Virus record (IMG/VR): IMGVR_UViG_3300044844_000506
Span: 47,613-111,612 of that record
Length of the DNA stretch: 64,000 nucleotides
Strand: one strand, 5' to 3'
DNA from: a virus
The notes below the pieces were generated by a model, which worked only from the letters and a program-made list of their open reading frames with translations, was not told where the DNA came from and searched no databases. Within the stretch, counting starts at the first letter, position 1. Every line of letters starts with the position of its first letter. Below are positions 26,001 through 35,478 of this stretch, one piece after another. A program made the position numbers and the translations under genes.

Positions 26001-26861
26001 GTCTACATCATGCTGTAAGTATGATACAGCTTTTAAAAACTTATAAAGAGGTCCACGACTTTCTAAACTGTCTAATAATGAGTTTGCTGAATTATAATCT
26101 GCGAAAGCATCTTTTATATATGTGCTCTTTTCACTCAAATAATCATCAGAATAAACTACGTCGGTTAGAGTTAGTAATTTGTCAAGCTGCTGAGTTCCAC
26201 TTGTATATGTCGTAGTTCCAGACAAGAATGAAGCCGGAACTAAACCAAGATTTTGAAATGTAGTACAAGTGTTGTAGTTTCTCCACAGGTAAGTCTCTAA
26301 TCCTTTTATTCCATCTTTTAGTGTTAGAGTATTTCCATAATAAAGTTCAGTTAGTTTATCTAGGACGTAAGAAGAAGGTGAATAATTAGTAGAACTAAAA
26401 TTTAAAAAGTAGAACCATCCGAGTCTATCAATTAAATATTCATGAGTTTTAGATGCTGTATTCTGTAAACCCGCTGAAGGATAGTTTAATCTAATTGAAG
26501 GTAAAAAGGTGCCGCTTAAGTACGATTTAAAGGTCGTACTGGTAGCGAAGTTCCCAAAGTTTTGCCCAAGCGGCACCAGGATTTCATCCTCAAAACCAAA
26601 AGGAGTAATATGAGTTAAATTGTTTTGAGGAATAAAGAAAGGACTAATACCTGACAAGGTATTAATTGAAGGGTAATTAGTCGTAGCTGAAACATTTATT
26701 ATACTTGAAATATTTTTAGCTAACAACAGGTGAGTATTAAGTAATTGATCTTCTAACTTTACACTGACCCCAGAAGAAATTATTTCATCATCCAAGTAAA
26801 ATCTTGGAGTTAAGATTTCAAAAACTTCTGCTTTATTGTGTTTGAAATAATTTTGAGTCAT
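23052..26861 (-). CDS. 1269-aa baseplate wedge protein, P2 gpI-like N-terminal half
   Basis: Residues about 270-350 carry the hallmark of P2 tail protein I/wedge subunits: KLETLYDIDKCPDEYLPYLA, EILGWHLFGYDPNRWRLQLR, NAVSIYKAKGTKRSLQ. It follows the baseplate J-like gene in transcription order, as gpI follows gpJ in P2 and T4-like wedges. The C-terminal 600 residues add beta-rich material that probably supports fibre attachment, since three fibre genes follow. A GC-rich nested inverted repeat lies in the coding sequence near the N-terminus. Confidence 0.75.
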   Translation of the reverse strand: MTQNYFKHNKAEVFEILTPRFYLDDEIISSGVSVKLEDQLLNTHLLLAKNISSIINVSATTNYPSINTLSGISPFFIPQNNLTHITPFGFEDEILVPLGQNFGNFATSTTFKSYLSGTFLPSIRLNYPSAGLQNTASKTHEYLIDRLGWFYFLNFSSTNYSPSSYVLDKLTELYYGNTLTLKDGIKGLETYLWRNYNTCTTFQNLGLVPASFLSGTTTYTSGTQQLDKLLTLTDVVYSDDYLSEKSTYIKDAFADYNSANSLLDSLESRGPLYKFLKAVSYLQHDVDNELAKLETLYDIDKCPDEYLPYLAEILGWHLFGYDPNRWRLQLRNAVSIYKAKGTKRSLQLAIDSIFSESFMNLSGSILELHESYIPNLIYYALATASPLFKSFDTWTPELARSLGVNDYSTKSIDQNLRYAVDHILLDCVRRYPELFKLGNVQWDINDPNFRFNYRDRIFPIPPFEEINYYKDLEITSELVRLIIDRVSCFGVSEDFAEDLEQYILTYTLESEDYTHIDNRWLFFYSGLQTPPNYDSLLEEFENSRIDYVGLWSADSSHFNLDLFASSFTFDNRSLNTSSTLAVQEAVRAVNTFTPAHSIPDINLILGQNDYTDYDEIQCNQINFAINETYPGSGLVPGYYASGINMSALGKTFGRDAVNNFTDAYMSTSVGLGNLPRNSIRRRSLHYVLPREELYTRTGWNAPLQLQPSTTEHSLSNVGYLPLGYIPSAYAFVEIPVISSIPDIYSKCENLNSSSVYSGVSVSSTFPSRGLSALDTTGCVRYIMRKDTNDIFELVHDVLYNREINYWTDYLNTSAGWATYGKDTYYKNVPLSLANSSFSISSYSQYEDFEFGRGIHKIYNDWVKFFGRSNINYASLNLSGGKDIFSHTFGSLVYNSKFDQFGSAITVTDPSITASSFNEGSAINNNSGSGILSEVSGATWGTYIVSTGLAFGREYRNKDIINNVEIVGTSGASQDNEFRYYYINNRERSTAYSPFPIENPIVKQKAVNGFPRLIYHLSSTSNILIPEHEFELNVRYFAGYETGDSMGGGGIGVWIHTEPQNGLVWCWTKNNKWELFTIPTKLTYGKIFQYIHTSYQPRQEVPLDLIGGYAGQCYNKEAQTASRITLENLTSDLFSTLTVSFNTFNQLIKIPQVYFKNFNQVHTVNQKYVIEIFKIPQNSSNEYILFDEVNLVDKTLNNYSEEYSPELLLKSLNYMKTISDDKASRVASITSSTYGVSGGSRVNYREHPGWVSATYNGTYPTSFSFIEVEN
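26508..26577. repeat. Nested inverted repeats inside wedge gene
   Basis: Outer arms GGTGCCGCTT (26508-26517) and AAGCGGCACC (26568-26577) are perfect complements. Inside, AGTACGA (26519-26525) and TCGTACT (26534-26540) form a second stem. The element is richer in G+C than its surroundings and lies in the coding sequence. Confidence 0.75.
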
Positions 26862-28435
26862 TAGACAAATAGCATATTAATTGTAAAGTTATTTAGTTGA
26901 ATAATTTCATTCATTTCGACAACTACATCAGAATCTAAATTATCCACAGTGGCGTATCTTACTTCATCAAGTTTAAATATTGCTCTATTTAATTCAGAAA
27001 TAACTAAAGTTTTACCAAAATCAAAGTTATCTACATTGAAAAACTTAAATAGTTCCTGCTGAATCTTACCTTTAATAACTTCTTCTTTAGGCTTTAGTTC
27101 TTTATCTATTCTAACAGTCATAATGAGATCTAAAGTTCTTATTAGACCATCAACAATTACAACCTTTGTGTTCATGAGCCTCTTAGGTTCAATTGCTTGT
27201 AATAGATTCAATTTAAAAGCTGTAGTAGCTTGTTGAAGTTGAGTATTGGATGCTTTTTGAAGAAGATAGATATCTACTATATTTGCGGAACCATGTGCAG
27301 TTCTAGTAACCGCTCTTGCTTTTCCTGTAGCTCCTGTAGAAGTAACATAAGTGTTTGCAAAAGAAGTAAAGTCTTCTAAAGTTACAAGACGATCCTGTTG
27401 TTTAAAAGTATATGGAGCATATTTCTTTGCGTGTTCTACAGTCTCCGCATCTTGACCACCAGTAGCAATAGATATATTCTCGACTACAGCGGTGTAGCCT
27501 TCTGTTATATTTACTGAAGTGTTAATCGCTTCTGATTGTAGATTACCTCTGGATCCACCACCTACTCTATAAGTTACTACATATCCAGTATTTATTCCTG
27601 GAGAACTTCCCAATACTCCATCACCAAAGTTTACTGTTGCAGTTAGATCATCATTATAAACTACTTCAAAGATTTGATCCCCTGCACCAGAAGCAAATAA
27701 TAAGCTATCAACAAATCTCCATGCTCCAGATACCGAAACACCATCAGTGACGTATACCTGAACGCTATTTTGTATTACTGGAGTCTGTGATAATTGAATT
27801 CTCTTGATAGTCTGTGAATCTGTAAAAGATCCACTTTCTACGATTAAAGATCCTTCTAAATAAGCTAAATTAGTCCATACAGAACTTGTAGAAGAATCAC
27901 TTTCAGAAACTCCTAAACTTAAAGATGCATTTGAATTAAGATCTGCTATCTGACCATTTACAACTTTATATAATGTAAAGTTTAGTGGTCCTCCATCTTC
28001 AGGAGAAGCAATAGTAACAGTTCTTTGACTAGCAGGTACAGTAATTGTGGCAACTGTTGCTGGAGTATTTAATGTTAGCTTTGCATTGGCAGAAGAACCT
28101 ATTGGTCCTTTCATATTTACACCAATGAGTTGTAAAAGTTTACGAACATTATTTCTATTCTTAGCAGTTTTTAAGAATGCTTCTTGAGCTAACATATCTG
28201 CCTTTAAAGAGTTTACAGCAGCACAGTATGCTACAACTTCTACTAACATCATTCCTAAATCTGACTCTACAAAGTTTTGATACTCTAAAGGGTAAACAGC
28301 TTTAATATATTCAATAAGTCTATTTCTAAAAGTTAAAAAGTCTGTAGCAGCAAAATCAATAAAATCAGCCTTCTTGCCATCTGGAATATTAACTAATTTT
28401 AAATAATCTGATGTTACTTGTCCTGTGAATACCAT
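26861..28435 (-). CDS. Baseplate J-like wedge protein (gp6-type)
   Basis: 524 residues. The N-terminal part YPLEYQNFVESDLGMMLVEV, then AYCAAVNSLKADMLAQEAFL, is typical of the baseplate J/gp6/gp47 family, as is FGDGVLGSSPGINTGYVVTY near residue 270 and the central VTLEDFTSFANTYV (about 355). It forms the wedge that joins hub and fibres. Neighbours on both sides (gp25-like and gpI-like) match the conserved order W/25-J-I. Confidence 0.9.
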   Translation of the reverse strand: MVFTGQVTSDYLKLVNIPDGKKADFIDFAATDFLTFRNRLIEYIKAVYPLEYQNFVESDLGMMLVEVVAYCAAVNSLKADMLAQEAFLKTAKNRNNVRKLLQLIGVNMKGPIGSSANAKLTLNTPATVATITVPASQRTVTIASPEDGGPLNFTLYKVVNGQIADLNSNASLSLGVSESDSSTSSVWTNLAYLEGSLIVESGSFTDSQTIKRIQLSQTPVIQNSVQVYVTDGVSVSGAWRFVDSLLFASGAGDQIFEVVYNDDLTATVNFGDGVLGSSPGINTGYVVTYRVGGGSRGNLQSEAINTSVNITEGYTAVVENISIATGGQDAETVEHAKKYAPYTFKQQDRLVTLEDFTSFANTYVTSTGATGKARAVTRTAHGSANIVDIYLLQKASNTQLQQATTAFKLNLLQAIEPKRLMNTKVVIVDGLIRTLDLIMTVRIDKELKPKEEVIKGKIQQELFKFFNVDNFDFGKTLVISELNRAIFKLDEVRYATVDNLDSDVVVEMNEIIQLNNFTINMLFV

Positions 28436-28437
28436 TG

Positions 28438-28884
28438 TTATCCTATTCTAACTGTAGTTTCAATTAAACTCTCTGGAGACTCTTTTAATCTTACAACTAA
28501 TGTAATTACGATTGCAGATATACCCTCTAAACTTACTGTATCCGAATTAATAACTTTTAATTTCATTATCTCTACAGAAGGAGCATAACGAGTTATTGAA
28601 GTTATTATTTCTTCTTTTATAGCTCTAAATGTTTCTTCATCTAAAGGCTGAAATAAAAATTTCTTTAAGTTACACCCGTAGTTTGGTAACATAACTCTTT
28701 CACCTCGTTCAGTTTTAAGTATTTGAGTTAAATTACCCCTAACTAAAGCTGTTCCCGTTTGTTTAGAAAAATAACCTCTTCCACCACCAATAGGGTATTT
28801 TAAACCATAGACTTTATTGTCTATGACTTTAATATCATTTTTAATAGTATTGGAAGATGATTTTCCGTATATTGAAATAGCCAT
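28438..28884 (-). CDS. gp25: gp25-like baseplate wedge/sheath initiator
   Basis: 148 residues. GTALVRGNLTQILKTERGERV (shortened here) around residue 45-65, followed by MLPNYGCNLKKFLFQPLDEE, is the classic gp25/W signature in which the RGER-M-P-xYG core contacts the sheath. Small size fits (T4 gp25 is 132). It lies directly before the J-like gene in transcription order. Confidence 0.92.
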   Translation of the reverse strand: MAISIYGKSSSNTIKNDIKVIDNKVYGLKYPIGGGRGYFSKQTGTALVRGNLTQILKTERGERVMLPNYGCNLKKFLFQPLDEETFRAIKEEIITSITRYAPSVEIMKLKVINSDTVSLEGISAIVITLVVRLKESPESLIETTVRIG

Positions 28885-31496
28885 TAGATTTGTATATTCT
28901 TAAAGAATGGAGATTGATTACGATAATTATAATCTACCTCATTACTATCTAGTGCTCTAGAATAGAATTTAAAACTACCGACGAATCCCTTTAATCCACT
29001 TTCTATTCCCGAATCAGCACCCATGAAGCCACCTAAATTAACCGCTCCATCAGTAAATCCAGAGCCTATAATCCAAGGTGTAAAGCTGCTAACAGTAGGG
29101 CCATCTTCAAATATACTTAGTCCTGTGGAACTTAAACTATATTCAAAACTGTTACTTTGAACAAACGAGGGTATCTTGGGTGCTGTAAATGATTCTACGC
29201 CAAAGACCTCTGGAATGCTAGAAGTAGTCATCAACACTCCATCAAGATAAATCTTTACTGAGTTATCTAATGGAGCAGTTACTACTGCAACATGAACGAA
29301 TGCTCCAGAAGCATCTCCAAATTTTTTGCCACTAACTTCATAAGTTAGTGGAACTGAGCATTTAAGGGTTTTATATGTTGGAGATGCACAATCTACTGTT
29401 ATAGTATCTCGTATAAAACCAACATCGGATCCGTTTATAGATCTGGTAGGAGCAATATAGAAATGTATACCAGATGCTTCAACAGGATTAGATTCATTAG
29501 TTGAATCTGGAGTTAAATTATTAACTATCTGACGATCTCTTGTAAAACCACAAACCAAACCACGAACGGTTTCTACTCCATAATCGACTTGAGCATAAGT
29601 TGGATTTAAGTTCTGATTTATTCCGCCTGTGTTTTCACACCCAAATACAATTCTATGTAAAGTTGATGTACCCCAATAAGAGTCATAATATGTATTAAGT
29701 GTTGACGCTAAAAGATTTGGCATATGAACCCAAAAATCTACTGTACACCCCTCTTTTCTGTAGAATAGATCTTGGTATTCTTTTACTTCTGGCAATTTAA
29801 TTACAGATCCTAATCCATCTGGAGTATCTGTATCGTTATTTATTGTTACCATTCCCTTCAAATACGGAATGCCTAGTCCACTAATAAAAACATCTTGTGG
29901 TGAGTTAGCATATAGCTGTGCTGCTTTGTCTTTATTTGTTTTTGAAATACAGTTTAGTGTCGTATAAACATCTGAACCAGGAGTTGTAACATCTGATTCT
30001 AAGAAGTTATAAATTGCTATTAGATCTTTTGTTATTACTGAATCAGTCAAGCTGAGAACATTTCCTGAAGTGTTTTGACCTCCATATATTATAGATCCAG
30101 CACCAACTGGAGGAACAACTAAGTGATCTAAGGTTGCCACAGCTTGACCTTCTGCTGCTTTTACAAACTTAGGATTTAAAGGTAAAACAACCCCCGAAAC
30201 CTCTGCCTGTTTGAAAACTAATCTTCTCTGATTTTCGTATGCTACAGCTAAGTTAAGATTAGAAAGATAAGAAAAGTCATTAATAGGGATTTGACCAAAT
30301 TCAAAAACTTTTCTAGCTCCAACTAATGTAGGAGCCTTTACTGCAACCTCTATTTGTTTTTTTCTTTTGTTAATCTTCTTATTATGTTGAGAAGCAACAG
30401 ATTGAATTTGCTGTTTGGTATTTATTACCATAGCAGAATCTTCTGTATAACCTTGACTAATTAGTTCACTTATTTTTTTAGAAATGGAATCTAAATTTCT
30501 ATGCTTTTGTCCAAGTAGAACTTGTAAAAAGTGATCTGCTTCGTAATGTTTTTGTAACTCTAAACTATCATCTACTACGTCTGGATCAAAAATGGTATCA
30601 ATATATTTGTTTAGATCTTCTAAAGATACCATTTCACCTTTACCACCTAAGTTGGCATTATACTCAAACTTATATTTATCAGGTATAGAGAGGACACCTG
30701 ATACGGTAGGTAATCCACCTGTTTGTGAATCATAGTATAATCCATCAACTGAGAAAAGAAACTGACCCGATTTAGATTTTGGTGGACCAAACACTAATCT
30801 AAATACTGGCTCTTCAACTACAGAGCTAGTAGATACACCTGATGTAGTATTAAATACTGGTTCTAAACTTGGATTCTTAATTCTCTCTACTAGGATTGAA
30901 CCAATATCATTTAGAACTCTGTCAGCCTTAGCTATGAACTCTCTAGCCTCTCTTGCTTGAGCTATTTCTACTTCATACCTAGCTAATACTTCGGCTGTAG
31001 ATCTTTTAGAGCTAGATGGCCCTTTTTGTAAATCAAGATATAATTTATAAGAATCTAAACAGTCTTTTACCCCATTTAATATATTAGCAGCATTTTGATA
31101 GTTAGTGTATAACTGAGTACCAACTCCAAGTGCAAATCCTACTGCATCACTAATTTGACCAAAAGTTCCTGCTGCGTTATTTAGGTTATTGTCTAATTTA
31201 TTTTTAGACGAGTCTGAAAATAATCTGAATGATCCATTCTCTAAATCTATCTCTATGATGCCTGAATCTAATCTAACTTTATTTGCTAAATAAGCAATAG
31301 CATTATTAGCAGCTTGCTTACCTTCCTTGATTGAGTCTGCAAATGACCCTAATGCGCCTGTTGGAAGCAAGTTTAGAACATCTTTAGATATAGACAGTAA
31401 ACATTCAGGAACTCCGAATGCCATTCCTAAAGAATCTACAGGAGAGTTCCCTATACCTAGAGATCGTACCGCAGTGTCTAAATCAAATACGCCCAT
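28884..31496 (-). CDS. 870-aa virion protein with C-terminal LamG/concanavalin-like domain
   Basis: Residues 1-130 are Ala/Leu-rich helical, 150-220 contain a coiled coil (VEIAQAREAREFIAKADRVL), and about 560-870 form a lectin-type jellyroll: EGCTVDFWVHMPNLL, then HVAVVTAPLDNSVKIYLDGV, and ending LKGFVGSFKFYSRALDSNEV. LamG-type domains usually bind sugars. The gene lies between spike and wedge genes, so the N-terminal part probably docks to the baseplate and the LamG domain may contact the cell surface. Confidence 0.7.
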   Translation of the reverse strand: MGVFDLDTAVRSLGIGNSPVDSLGMAFGVPECLLSISKDVLNLLPTGALGSFADSIKEGKQAANNAIAYLANKVRLDSGIIEIDLENGSFRLFSDSSKNKLDNNLNNAAGTFGQISDAVGFALGVGTQLYTNYQNAANILNGVKDCLDSYKLYLDLQKGPSSSKRSTAEVLARYEVEIAQAREAREFIAKADRVLNDIGSILVERIKNPSLEPVFNTTSGVSTSSVVEEPVFRLVFGPPKSKSGQFLFSVDGLYYDSQTGGLPTVSGVLSIPDKYKFEYNANLGGKGEMVSLEDLNKYIDTIFDPDVVDDSLELQKHYEADHFLQVLLGQKHRNLDSISKKISELISQGYTEDSAMVINTKQQIQSVASQHNKKINKRKKQIEVAVKAPTLVGARKVFEFGQIPINDFSYLSNLNLAVAYENQRRLVFKQAEVSGVVLPLNPKFVKAAEGQAVATLDHLVVPPVGAGSIIYGGQNTSGNVLSLTDSVITKDLIAIYNFLESDVTTPGSDVYTTLNCISKTNKDKAAQLYANSPQDVFISGLGIPYLKGMVTINNDTDTPDGLGSVIKLPEVKEYQDLFYRKEGCTVDFWVHMPNLLASTLNTYYDSYWGTSTLHRIVFGCENTGGINQNLNPTYAQVDYGVETVRGLVCGFTRDRQIVNNLTPDSTNESNPVEASGIHFYIAPTRSINGSDVGFIRDTITVDCASPTYKTLKCSVPLTYEVSGKKFGDASGAFVHVAVVTAPLDNSVKIYLDGVLMTTSSIPEVFGVESFTAPKIPSFVQSNSFEYSLSSTGLSIFEDGPTVSSFTPWIIGSGFTDGAVNLGGFMGADSGIESGLKGFVGSFKFYSRALDSNEVDYNYRNQSPFFKNIQI

Positions 31497-31497
31497 T

Positions 31498-32391
31498 TTA
31501 GTTTAAATAAATTTTAGATCCTGTTATTTTAATATCAGCTTCAGAGGATATATTTACACCTTTGTCGCCAATGATATCTACTGTTCCAGATGACTTTAGC
31601 ACAATATGACCGTTAGATCCTTGTGCCTCTAAGTATATAGTGCCTGTGTTATCTTTAACAGTTAAGTTAATATCGCCTGTATTGGATGTAATATTTATAT
31701 TTCCAGGAGTAGAATCATTAGGCCCAGATCTTTGCGCTCCAGTAGATTCATTAATTATATTAATTTCTGTGCCATCTAATACAGTTAAATTCATTCTACC
31801 TTTTCTAGCAATTAAGTCTATAGAGCCATTACATTCTACTAATGCACTTCTTGCTCCTATTGAACTGTCTTCAGGTTTAACATCAGCAGATATTTTAAGT
31901 CCATCCCCGTGTTCATTAGTTAAAATAACACAGTCAATTTTAGGGCTATCATTTAAACTTAATTTTTTACCAGCAGCAGAAATAACTTCGGCTTTTGTAT
32001 TAAAGAATTTCTCATTATACTCCGCAGATAGAACTATCTTGTTTTGACTCTCATCGCTCATTGATACGCGCATGGGAGAGCCTCTAGCTCTATATAATTG
32101 ATTGTCTGGCAATCCTTTGTTCTTGGTTACTGTATCTGGATTGGATAGAGAAGCCGACATTGGAGGTGCGGTAGTAGTACACAAGTAATGCCACTGGTTA
32201 TCATTATCTGGTAAACATATTAAAACTCTAGATTTATTTGGCGGTATTGCTAATAAACCATTAAACTTACCAAGATAAGGAGAGGTATAATAAACTTGAT
32301 AAATGTTATCTGAATTATCATCTCTGACCCAGAGTAATCCTGTTTTTGTAATATCTGAGTTATTTTCTACTACTGCAATTTTTATATCCAT
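31498..32391 (-). CDS. Baseplate spike protein, gp5/gpV-like
   Basis: 297 residues. The N-terminal 80 residues look like an OB-fold (LLWVRDDNSDNIYQVYYTSP, YLGKFNGLLAIPPNKSRVLI), and residues 180-297 show short repeats ending in a beta-prism pattern (GNINITSNTGDINLTVKDNT, GTIYLEAQGSNGHIVLKSSG). This matches the gp5 C-terminal and gpV spike needles. No lysozyme domain is visible, unlike T4 gp5. The PAAR protein encoded at 9455-10252 would cap it. Confidence 0.8.
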   Translation of the reverse strand: MDIKIAVVENNSDITKTGLLWVRDDNSDNIYQVYYTSPYLGKFNGLLAIPPNKSRVLICLPDNDNQWHYLCTTTAPPMSASLSNPDTVTKNKGLPDNQLYRARGSPMRVSMSDESQNKIVLSAEYNEKFFNTKAEVISAAGKKLSLNDSPKIDCVILTNEHGDGLKISADVKPEDSSIGARSALVECNGSIDLIARKGRMNLTVLDGTEINIINESTGAQRSGPNDSTPGNINITSNTGDINLTVKDNTGTIYLEAQGSNGHIVLKSSGTVDIIGDKGVNISSEADIKITGSKIYLN

Positions 32392-32392
32392 A

Positions 32393-35179
32393 CTATAAAC
32401 CTTCTAACTCTTCTGACTCATTATTTTTAACTTTTGCTAAAACATAAGGAGCAGGTTTCATATCGGCATTCTTAGTTAATGAAAAAGATGAATGTATTTC
32501 ATCTGGAGTTATAGTGTGTTTAAATCCTACTATATTCCAAACTCCGCTAAACATTCTAGATTGAATACTATTCATCGGTTTATTATATGTCTGATCATAA
32601 ACTTTTGCTTCATTTATAATCAGGTAAACAGGATAATTCATAACATGAGCCATCTTGTATATTTTAAAGAATGGAACGGTCTTGATATTGGCTGTAAATG
32701 GAACACGATTTAATTTATTAAACAATTCTAACTGTCTTTTTAAGACGCTACTCTTGATTAATTCATTAGTTTTATATGAAATGCCCACAGGTTTATCCCC
32801 TACAGTATTCATAACCATTTGAAATAATAAACTTTCACTTACTTCTGATTCAAATCCTTCTGGAACTTGACCGAAATCTGCTTGAATCTCTGTAGCATAT
32901 CTAGCTATTTCATGTGGACTATACTTATTGGCTTGACCTATGTAGTCCTTAATTCTATACTCAATATTATCTACAGTATATTCTTTACCCTTCATCAGTT
33001 CTTGTAAACCAGAAACAACATCACCTGCTGCTACCGAATAAGGAGATTCCATATCTAATAATGTTGGTGTGATTGCGCCATTAAGGAAATTAAAGTAAGT
33101 TCCTTCTATATCAACATCAATTCCTAATATATTAGAGTTCTTTACACCATGTTTAAAGACAGGAATTCTAAGATTCTTTTTAGGATTATCAACTATCTGA
33201 CCATCAGGATCTTGATATGCATACTCATCAGGTAAACTGTATACTAAATTATCATAAGTATCTTCTTCTGTTCTTAAGTCTAATACTATGGATCTCATTT
33301 CTTCTCTATAGTTATTATCCGTCATCCATACTGTATCAGTATTAAATAATCTACCTAAGTTTTGAGCAACTATATCTTCATTGCTTTTTTCTGTACCTGT
33401 AAATTGTGTAGCATAGAACCAGTTAGTTAAAAATCTACTTTCTCCATAAATAACTAAAGGCGAGGTTTGGTCAAACTCAAAATTTGGACTTATATATCTT
33501 TGTAAAGTTTTTTCAATTAATTTAACTATTTCAACATCTGATTCATAAAATAAATCAAATGATTCTAGAGACTCGTCAGAATTAGTTTTTAATCCAAGTT
33601 CAATTTTACCTAATCCATCTAAAAAAGTTTCTGTCTCATTTAATGTAAATGTTACCACTGATTTACTTATAGCAGTTTGTAAATGAGGATTTACTGTAGC
33701 TAAAAACATAGAGTCATCTAACACAATAGAAGATAACATATGATCTCTAAGTGCTTCATTGTAATCATTAATAAAATTAGCACCAGAACTTTTATTTGTA
33801 AGAGTTTTAGTTAACGCCCCTGTCTCATCTGGCAACAAAGCAATTATTGGGCCATTCTCTGTTAGACCAAAATCTAATGGCTTTAAAAAATCATTTAAAG
33901 CATTTGCCGTATAGTAAAAAGATGTCCCCATAAACTCTTCAAAAGATCCAGTTTTATCTGTGCCAAATACTAACTTTTTTGCTTGAGCTTGTAAGTTTCT
34001 ATCAATGTAATCTTGTAATACCATATCACCATAACCAACAGATAGATTCATTTGGCCTAACGTCATTAATCTTTCTTGAAAGTCTATAAGTACATTAGGT
34101 TTAGTATTTTTTATAGTTTTTTTATTAACTTCTATTTGCTCACGTTTTGCATTGTCTACATCAGGTAATAACACTAAAACATTTCTTTCAGGAACAGATA
34201 AGGATTTTGATAAATAATCTGTAATCACACCAGTGACAGTAGTATGTAAGCTCTTCTTAAGAGGATAAGAAGCGGTTATAGTTCTTCCCATACCTTTTAT
34301 AATTATTTTTTCTTGAGAACTAGTAAATGTTCCTGTGTCTAATGCTGTATAGGATACTTTTAAAACTCTAATTCCCCCATCACCATTATAGATATATTGA
34401 ACTCCCTTTAATTGACCATAAACAGGACCAGCCCAAGCATCAGGATTATCCCCTACTCCATAATAAAAATATACTTCAGGTTGAATATCTCTCTTTAGAT
34501 CTTTTATTTGATTTCTTAGCTTTTCTCTATAACCTTCTGCTGACTTAGCTACTTCTTGAATTAATCTTTCTCTTAAAGTATCTCTGGTGTTAGCTAAGTT
34601 TTGTAATTCTTTTTGTGTTTTTTCTGTTTCCTGCTTTTCTAGCATTTCATAAGCTGGTAATATATCCAATAAGTTTATATCTTTACCAAACTGATTAGTA
34701 GAATCTTTAAATTGTTTTTTTCTTGAAAATGCTTCTAAATCATTTTGAATTTTAGATATAGCATAGTTAGTTTTTTTTAATTCATTAGATACTTTTTTTA
34801 CCTCATCAGTTAATTTATACTCACTCTTGTCTAATAATTCTGTTAATCTGTAATATTCTTCTGCTACCTTTTTATTAGATCCTAATAAACTTTTTAATGG
34901 TAGTGCAAGTAAGTTAGATTCAAAAGTCTCTAATGGATCTATAAGTTCAACATCAATCTTAATTTCTTTTCCTGCACTTCCTTCAGAATAACCTAAGCAT
35001 TCATGAGTGAATGATAAAAAAGTATCTCCCTTATTATCAAATAGTACCCATTGATTTTCTCTAGCAAACTCAATAGTTTGACTAACAGTTTTATTACTGA
35101 TTACTCTGGCTAAAGCAGGGGTTTTTAATAATGCAATAACATTGCCAGTTCCAATAGATCTATTAACAGGATAAGACAT
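32393..35179 (-). CDS. 928-aa baseplate hub protein
   Basis: Residues 100-225 are a Lys/Glu-rich coiled coil. The C-terminal region ends MFSGVWNIVGFKHTITPDEI followed by HSSFSLTKN, a pattern typical of hub proteins of the gpD/gp27/gp44 type, where a W-x-V-x-x-x-x-H turn precedes paired strands. It sits between spike and gp53-like genes in the order expected for hub genes. The central part contains acidic and aromatic segments with no recognisable enzyme motif. Confidence 0.6.
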   Translation of the reverse strand: MSYPVNRSIGTGNVIALLKTPALARVISNKTVSQTIEFARENQWVLFDNKGDTFLSFTHECLGYSEGSAGKEIKIDVELIDPLETFESNLLALPLKSLLGSNKKVAEEYYRLTELLDKSEYKLTDEVKKVSNELKKTNYAISKIQNDLEAFSRKKQFKDSTNQFGKDINLLDILPAYEMLEKQETEKTQKELQNLANTRDTLRERLIQEVAKSAEGYREKLRNQIKDLKRDIQPEVYFYYGVGDNPDAWAGPVYGQLKGVQYIYNGDGGIRVLKVSYTALDTGTFTSSQEKIIIKGMGRTITASYPLKKSLHTTVTGVITDYLSKSLSVPERNVLVLLPDVDNAKREQIEVNKKTIKNTKPNVLIDFQERLMTLGQMNLSVGYGDMVLQDYIDRNLQAQAKKLVFGTDKTGSFEEFMGTSFYYTANALNDFLKPLDFGLTENGPIIALLPDETGALTKTLTNKSSGANFINDYNEALRDHMLSSIVLDDSMFLATVNPHLQTAISKSVVTFTLNETETFLDGLGKIELGLKTNSDESLESFDLFYESDVEIVKLIEKTLQRYISPNFEFDQTSPLVIYGESRFLTNWFYATQFTGTEKSNEDIVAQNLGRLFNTDTVWMTDNNYREEMRSIVLDLRTEEDTYDNLVYSLPDEYAYQDPDGQIVDNPKKNLRIPVFKHGVKNSNILGIDVDIEGTYFNFLNGAITPTLLDMESPYSVAAGDVVSGLQELMKGKEYTVDNIEYRIKDYIGQANKYSPHEIARYATEIQADFGQVPEGFESEVSESLLFQMVMNTVGDKPVGISYKTNELIKSSVLKRQLELFNKLNRVPFTANIKTVPFFKIYKMAHVMNYPVYLIINEAKVYDQTYNKPMNSIQSRMFSGVWNIVGFKHTITPDEIHSSFSLTKNADMKPAPYVLAKVKNNESEELEGL

Positions 35180-35181
35180 AA

Positions 35182-35475
35182 TTATAATTTAGGTATTTTG
35201 ATTTGATCCCCGACATTTAAACCCTCAAAAGGATCTGAAATGTTATTAACTAACATTATTAACCACCAGTAACCTACAGAACCATAGAATACTTGAGATA
35301 TAATATCTGGTCTATGTTGTGCTCCTGCTGGAATGTATCCCACCTCATATTCAAATTGAGTATCTAAGTTTTCCACAAACTTATCATATGTATTAGATCC
35401 TAATGTTGTATAAATCGTTTGATTATTATGCAACATTTGAACTTTTCCAAAATCTAATCTATTTTTACTTATCAT
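35182..35475 (-). CDS. gp53: gp53-like baseplate protein with LysM-type end
   Basis: 97 residues ending with RPDIISQVFYGSVGYWWLIM, LVNNISDP and GLNVGDQIKIPKL. That is the conserved tail of gp53 wedge proteins and LysM-like baseplate proteins, in which the GDxIxIP motif closes the fold. T4 gp53 is 196 residues; this is a short version. It lies between hub and tube-initiator-like genes. Confidence 0.75.
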   Translation of the reverse strand: MISKNRLDFGKVQMLHNNQTIYTTLGSNTYDKFVENLDTQFEYEVGYIPAGAQHRPDIISQVFYGSVGYWWLIMLVNNISDPFEGLNVGDQIKIPKL

Positions 35476-35478
35476 TCA

